The position numbers and the translations under genes were made by a program. From Chloromonas sp. AAM2 (Eukaryota > Chlorophyta > Chlorophyceae > Chlamydomonadales > Chlamydomonadaceae), in contig QAXH01000576.1 of the NCBI GenBank assembly GCA_004335635.1, positions 1-10,953 on the forward strand: DNA of 10,953 bases, given 5' to 3'. Below are positions 7,681 to 10,953 of the stretch, piece by piece. How positions within the stretch are numbered: the first letter of the stretch is position 1; every line of letters starts with the position of its first letter. The notes beneath the pieces are model-generated. The model saw only the letters and a program-made list of their open reading frames with translations. It searched no databases and had not been told where the DNA came from.

Positions 7681-10493
7681 TCATGCACCAACATATTCTG
7701 CAGCGGCACTCGGCGCATCACAGAAGTGCAGCCACAAGACACGCTCTGCACTGCTCCGCAGCCACGCGCCCCTCGCTCTGCACTGCTGCACTTCGCTCAC
7801 CAACGCTGAACCTTCTGGAGCATCGTCCATGCGATCCCCACTCTGCTTCCCTCTGGTTGCATTGCCAACATGAACAGTCCCACTTTCCTCATCACCACAT
7901 GCAACGGCTTTTCCTCCTCCAACCATTCCGTCACCAGAATTCGTACCCTCAGTTTGTCCCACCCTGCCATCAGCCGTCACACACCCGCCATCCAAAAGGT
8001 CAGCTAGTTTGCTCAGGCAGTCAGCTAGCTGAAGTTGTTCAAACGCGACCTGCACACTGCTCGGTGGATAGTGCAGGCGCAAGCTGTCCAAGCTCTGCTC
8101 GAACATTGACACGCACAGCCGTGAGCATGCAACGGCATCTGCTGCAACTGCCCCGTGCAAGTTCATCATTGCCTTGCCGTGCGCTAGCTTACTCAACACA
8201 CCAGCATGTCTGGTGCCATTAGGCACGAGGTTTGGCTCATTTTGGCCCTTCACTGTGGGGCTAGAAGGCGACTTAGGCCTAGAAATGTCCCCAACGAGGC
8301 TGTGCCTGGATGTATGGCAAGGAGCAGTCAGGTACTGCTCTAACAATTGGCTGGCTGCCACCCCAAAGTCATGTGCTGTCTGACCCAGAAGCACGTGTCC
8401 CACATGCAACACGTTTCTCTGCTGTTCCAGAGCCCCACCAAACAACGTGACTGCCTGTCTCAGCTGCTCAATTGATAGGTCCTCTCCCACACCTGTCAAG
8501 CCACTAGCCATGCTGTCATCAGCGAGCGTCCTGCCAGCTGTGTTAGCGCCAGCAGATTTGACATTCTCACACAACTCAGCCGCCTTCTCACTCATCTCAA
8601 GCGCCTGTTGCAGTCGACGCTGCAATTCCACCACCTCCGCCTGCCCCACCACCCCACCACACACATCACACTGCAGCCTCCTCGCCTGCCTTTCCCGCCC
8701 AGACTTCGTACGAGTTTGCTCTCCCACTTGCCCAGCGCTGCCATGTGCGAAATGTGTGAGATCCCAGAGCGAAGTGTGAGAAGTGTGGCCGGGACGGTGT
8801 GACCAGGTCTTGGCGATGGTGTGAGGGCCGGTGTTGTGGTGTGAGGGAGAACGTGAGTGGATGGGAGGGGGTGGCAACCACCCGCCGGGACAGCCACGCT
8901 GGCGGCACGCCAGGGCATGTCTGAGCCCTCCCCACTGCTGCTCCTGCTCAGTGGGTGAAATGCAGGAGGGGCAGTTGCAGAGGAAGTAATAGTGCTGCTG
9001 TAGCTGCTGCTGGCGGTCGGCAGTCAGATGCTGACCCACTTGGGGACCGTAGGAGATGGTGAGGGGCTGGCCGGTGGGGGCGCGGCTGGTCAGACGGGCG
9101 ATCAACACGTGCCCGTGTGTGAACCTGCAAGTGTGGTGCAGGCATACATCAACAAGCAGTATACTACTAAAGGCGTCAATTCGTAATCTACGGCAAACAC
9201 ATCAGGTATGAGTCAGCTCAGGCAGCGAACAGCAGTAGCGTGTGCATCAGTAATTATAGAGCTGTTGTTTGCGGCAGGCAGATTCGTTTGCCGACGCAAA
9301 GAAGCTGTGGTAAGGCAAAATCAGCGTGGATGACGGGAGTGCCGCGTCATGGGTACCCACATGTGGCTTGCAGTTTGAAACGAACACATGATCCACAATA
9401 GCGGCAATGTTTTGTCCACTGTACCTGAGTGTCATGTTGGGCTGGCATGAGTGGTTTGCAGCGGCCAGCGCTGGGTACACGCCCAGGCCCCACCGCCCGC
9501 CCCCGCTGTCCCCGCTGGCCGTGGTTCTCAAGGCCACACCGTTCAGGTCCACACGCAACAGGCACGACAGCACGTCTGCAACACACAATAGGCACAACAG
9601 CACGTCTGTAATAAAAGGTTACAAGCAAAAGGGCGCAAGAATTACGCTTTGCACTTGATTTCAAGATGAGATCGAGGGCAGCTGGAGCACCAAAGGCCAA
9701 GGGATGATAGACTGGAATGAGATTGGTAGGCCAGACGGGTCTCAGAAGAGGCTGAGGAGGCCATGGACGTGCAGCAGCACAATGACAAACCCAACCCTCG
9801 CCCAGAAAACACGCACCAGCAGCCTTGACAATCAACACGCCGGGGGAGTTGATCAGGCTACGGTATTTGATGCCCTCAAAAGGTGCAACATACTGGGGTC
9901 CGCCAACACACTGACAAATGTTGAACTGTGCCCAGAGGACACCTACCAGCAGCCGTGATATGAGCATCACTGCCATTGCCTTCCCGGCCTCTGCCGCGCC
10001 TGCTCAGTCGCTCCATTGCATCCGCGCACAGCACCGCCAGCACACACCGCTCCAGAGCCATGTCAGCACCACGTGGCTGATCCATGTGTGTCACAAGCTG
10101 TGAGAGTAACTCAGGGGGCACCACAGGCATTGGTAGCGTGAAGTCGGTTTCTGTTGTGCGGGTCGGTTGCGCTCTACTGGTGCAGTCTGTAGCAGAAGCA
10201 GTTGTGCTGTGCCGAGCCAAGTTAGCTGCTGAACCGCCTGTGTGGGGCTGAGGCGAGTCAGCTGCGCTACTGACGGGAACAGCAGCTGGAACTGTGTGTG
10301 GAGCTGAAGGTTGCTGGCCCTGCTTGTGCTGCTGTTGCCGCCGTTGTTGTTGCTGTGAATATGTCGCTCTTGCTAGTCTGGTTGCCAGCAGTGCATGTCC
10401 CGGCACCACACGAGCCCATGCCACCCCGCACTCCACACCCCCGGGCCTGTGGTACAGGTCGGCTGCCCGGCAGGCTGTGCTGCAGTAAAGGAC
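7681..10493 (-). CDS. SMYD4-like SET and MYND domain protein, C-terminal part (3 exons, 5' end outside window)
   Basis: Putative protein lysine methyltransferase; the SET domain binds S-adenosylmethionine. Exons: 9947-10493, 9425-9575 (or 9425-9605), 7681-9124. Phases agree and give 713 codons plus TGA. The first exon opens with VLYCSTAC..LYHR..GGVEC, the second half of a MYND zinc finger; the first CxxC pair must lie in an exon beyond the right edge. A Gln/Ser/Thr-rich linker and a helical part (about 130-180) follow. The second exon has the SET motif NHSCQPN (residues 223-229). The third has LTISYGP, the post-SET cysteines CNCPSC, two more Cys pairs, and a helical region with LRLHYPPSSVQVAFEQLQLA, resembling the TPR part of human SMYD4. 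The long spacer between MYND and NHSC and this tail favour SMYD4 over SMYD1-3. The substrate is unknown. Residues about 314-362 may be an unspliced intron. Confidence 0.85.
9125..9424. other. Intron between SET exons of the SMYD4-like gene
   Basis: 300 nt, donor GTACAG after the split Arg codon following NMTL, acceptor ACTTGCAG. Splicing gives NMTLRFTHGHVLIARL, which follows the SMYD4 pattern after NHSCxPN. Nothing else recognised inside. Confidence 0.8.
9562..9611. repeat. 30-nt tandem duplication carrying a 3' splice site
   Basis: On the plus strand GGCACGACAGCACGTCTGCA and its continuation AACACACAATA are followed by a near copy, GGCACAACAGCACGTCTGTA. On the coding strand each copy contains CAG followed by ACGTGCTGT, giving acceptors with exon starts at 9575 and 9605. 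The 30-nt offset keeps the frame. Confidence 0.9.
9606..9946. other. Intron between MYND/linker and SET exons of the SMYD4-like gene
   Basis: 341 or 371 nt depending on the acceptor used. The donor GTAGGT after GCTGCTG is strong and leaves phase 1; either acceptor restores GAC. The upstream acceptor (exon start 9605) follows a pyrimidine-rich stretch, CCTTTTATTACAG. No other feature seen. Confidence 0.75.
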
Positions 10494-10953
10494 CTGCGGG
10501 AACAAGCGTACCGGATGTGCGCTTTTGTGTTAGGCCTCATGTCCAGATGTGAGCGATTCTCTTGCTCTTGCTTTGGGAGATTCTGCGAATGCCATGTGAT
10601 GCTGATGTGGAGGGTTTGCGGTACGAAGGCTTTGGAATTTCTGTGCAGGGCGTGGATAGCTGGAATACATGCTACACCAAGCAATGTGCACAATGTATGT
10701 TAGCGTGCGCTTGACTTGCGACATTGCAGTGGGTGGGACATGAATTGCGCTATGTGCCCGATGACTCTCTGCACAGCACAGGGACAGCATCAGGAGGCCA
10801 GCCAAGTGTTGTGCCATACAATGGCAGTTGGCCAGCCCCTGCCGCTGATGTCACGCACCAGTGGACATGCCAGGCAGTACAGTGGTACCACCCACCAGTG
10901 GACATGCCAGGCAGTACAGTGGTACCACCCACCAGTGGACATGCCAGGCAGTA
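10494..10953. other. Upstream intron of the SMYD4-like gene (incomplete)
   Basis: The acceptor GTTCCCGCAG precedes VLYCSTAC. I looked on the minus strand for the missing first half of the MYND finger (CxxC..CxxC) and found none, so at least one more exon lies beyond the right edge. The distal end is a 37-bp tandem repeat. Confidence 0.6.
10857..10953. repeat. 37-bp tandem repeat running off the right edge
   Basis: ACCAGTGGACATGCCAGGCA recurs at 10857, 10894 and 10931, exactly 37 nt apart, about 2.6 copies in view. Each full unit holds the perfect palindrome GTGGTACCAC. Copies are identical where visible, so the amplification is recent. Confidence 0.95.

Noticed and set aside
7590..8222. A 210-codon open frame on the plus strand.
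   Set aside because: It lies antisense to the SMYD4-like coding exon, with low-complexity composition and no recognised motif.
9947..10020. Apparent frameshift in the SMYD4-like exon, with a second frame reading LLVGVLWAQFNICQC.
   Set aside because: The strong donor GTAGGT at 9946 leaves phase 1 and joins exactly to GAC of the SET exon in the first frame. The second frame resembles the family only by chance.
10494..10505. Start of the SMYD4-like protein just before VLYCSTAC.
   Set aside because: There is no ATG, only TTG at 10503-10505; half the MYND finger would be missing, and a good acceptor CCCGCAG ends at 10494.

Overview
The window looks like nuclear DNA of a chlamydomonadalean (volvocine-type) green alga. 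Two spliced genes lie on the minus strand. Their introns are packed with microsatellites, CTG/TGC-rich stretches and short tandem repeats, and a TGTAA polyadenylation motif, the usual volvocine signal, follows one of them. The proteins are eukaryotic: a plant-type SAC9 phosphoinositide phosphatase and a SMYD4-type SET/MYND protein. A Haematococcus-like alga would fit, but the species is inference. Three N bases and a run of 15 G near 1890-1912 show a draft assembly.

Positions 1-5781, minus strand: the N-terminal 561 codons of a SAC9-like phosphatase. Eleven exons could be placed. Every junction has GT..AG ends, the phases agree throughout (summed length 1,683 nt), and the translation follows plant SAC9 from its N-terminus to the catalytic CX5R loop at 157-198. 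The gene continues past the left edge, where a WW domain and the long plant SAC9 C-terminal region would be expected. The largest intron (3440-4844) is a repeat field holding a 50-bp repeat with a 100-bp A-B-A-B order and a CTG-rich 30-bp repeat.

Positions 5782-7680: the 5' flank of the SAC9-like gene and the 3' UTR/3' flank of the next gene. No convincing gene is visible. There is a perfect 8-bp hairpin, a minus-strand TGTAA, and some plus-strand splice-like sites of uncertain meaning.

Positions 7681-10493, minus strand: the last three visible exons (713 codons plus stop) of a SMYD4-like SET-MYND protein. They hold the second half of a MYND finger, the SET NHSCxPN motif, a post-SET cysteine cluster and a C-terminal helical region resembling the SMYD4 TPR part. 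The 5' exons lie beyond the right edge. The first visible intron ends in a 37-bp tandem repeat that runs off the window.

The genes are head-to-tail on the same strand. Nothing suggests that they act together; one is a lipid phosphatase and the other a putative protein lysine methyltransferase. I found no tRNA, rRNA, CRISPR array, virus or intact transposon. The most interesting points are a 30-bp duplication that doubles a 3' splice site in the SMYD4-like gene, a possible in-frame intron inside its large exon, and the repeat elements lying against splice sites of the SAC9-like gene.
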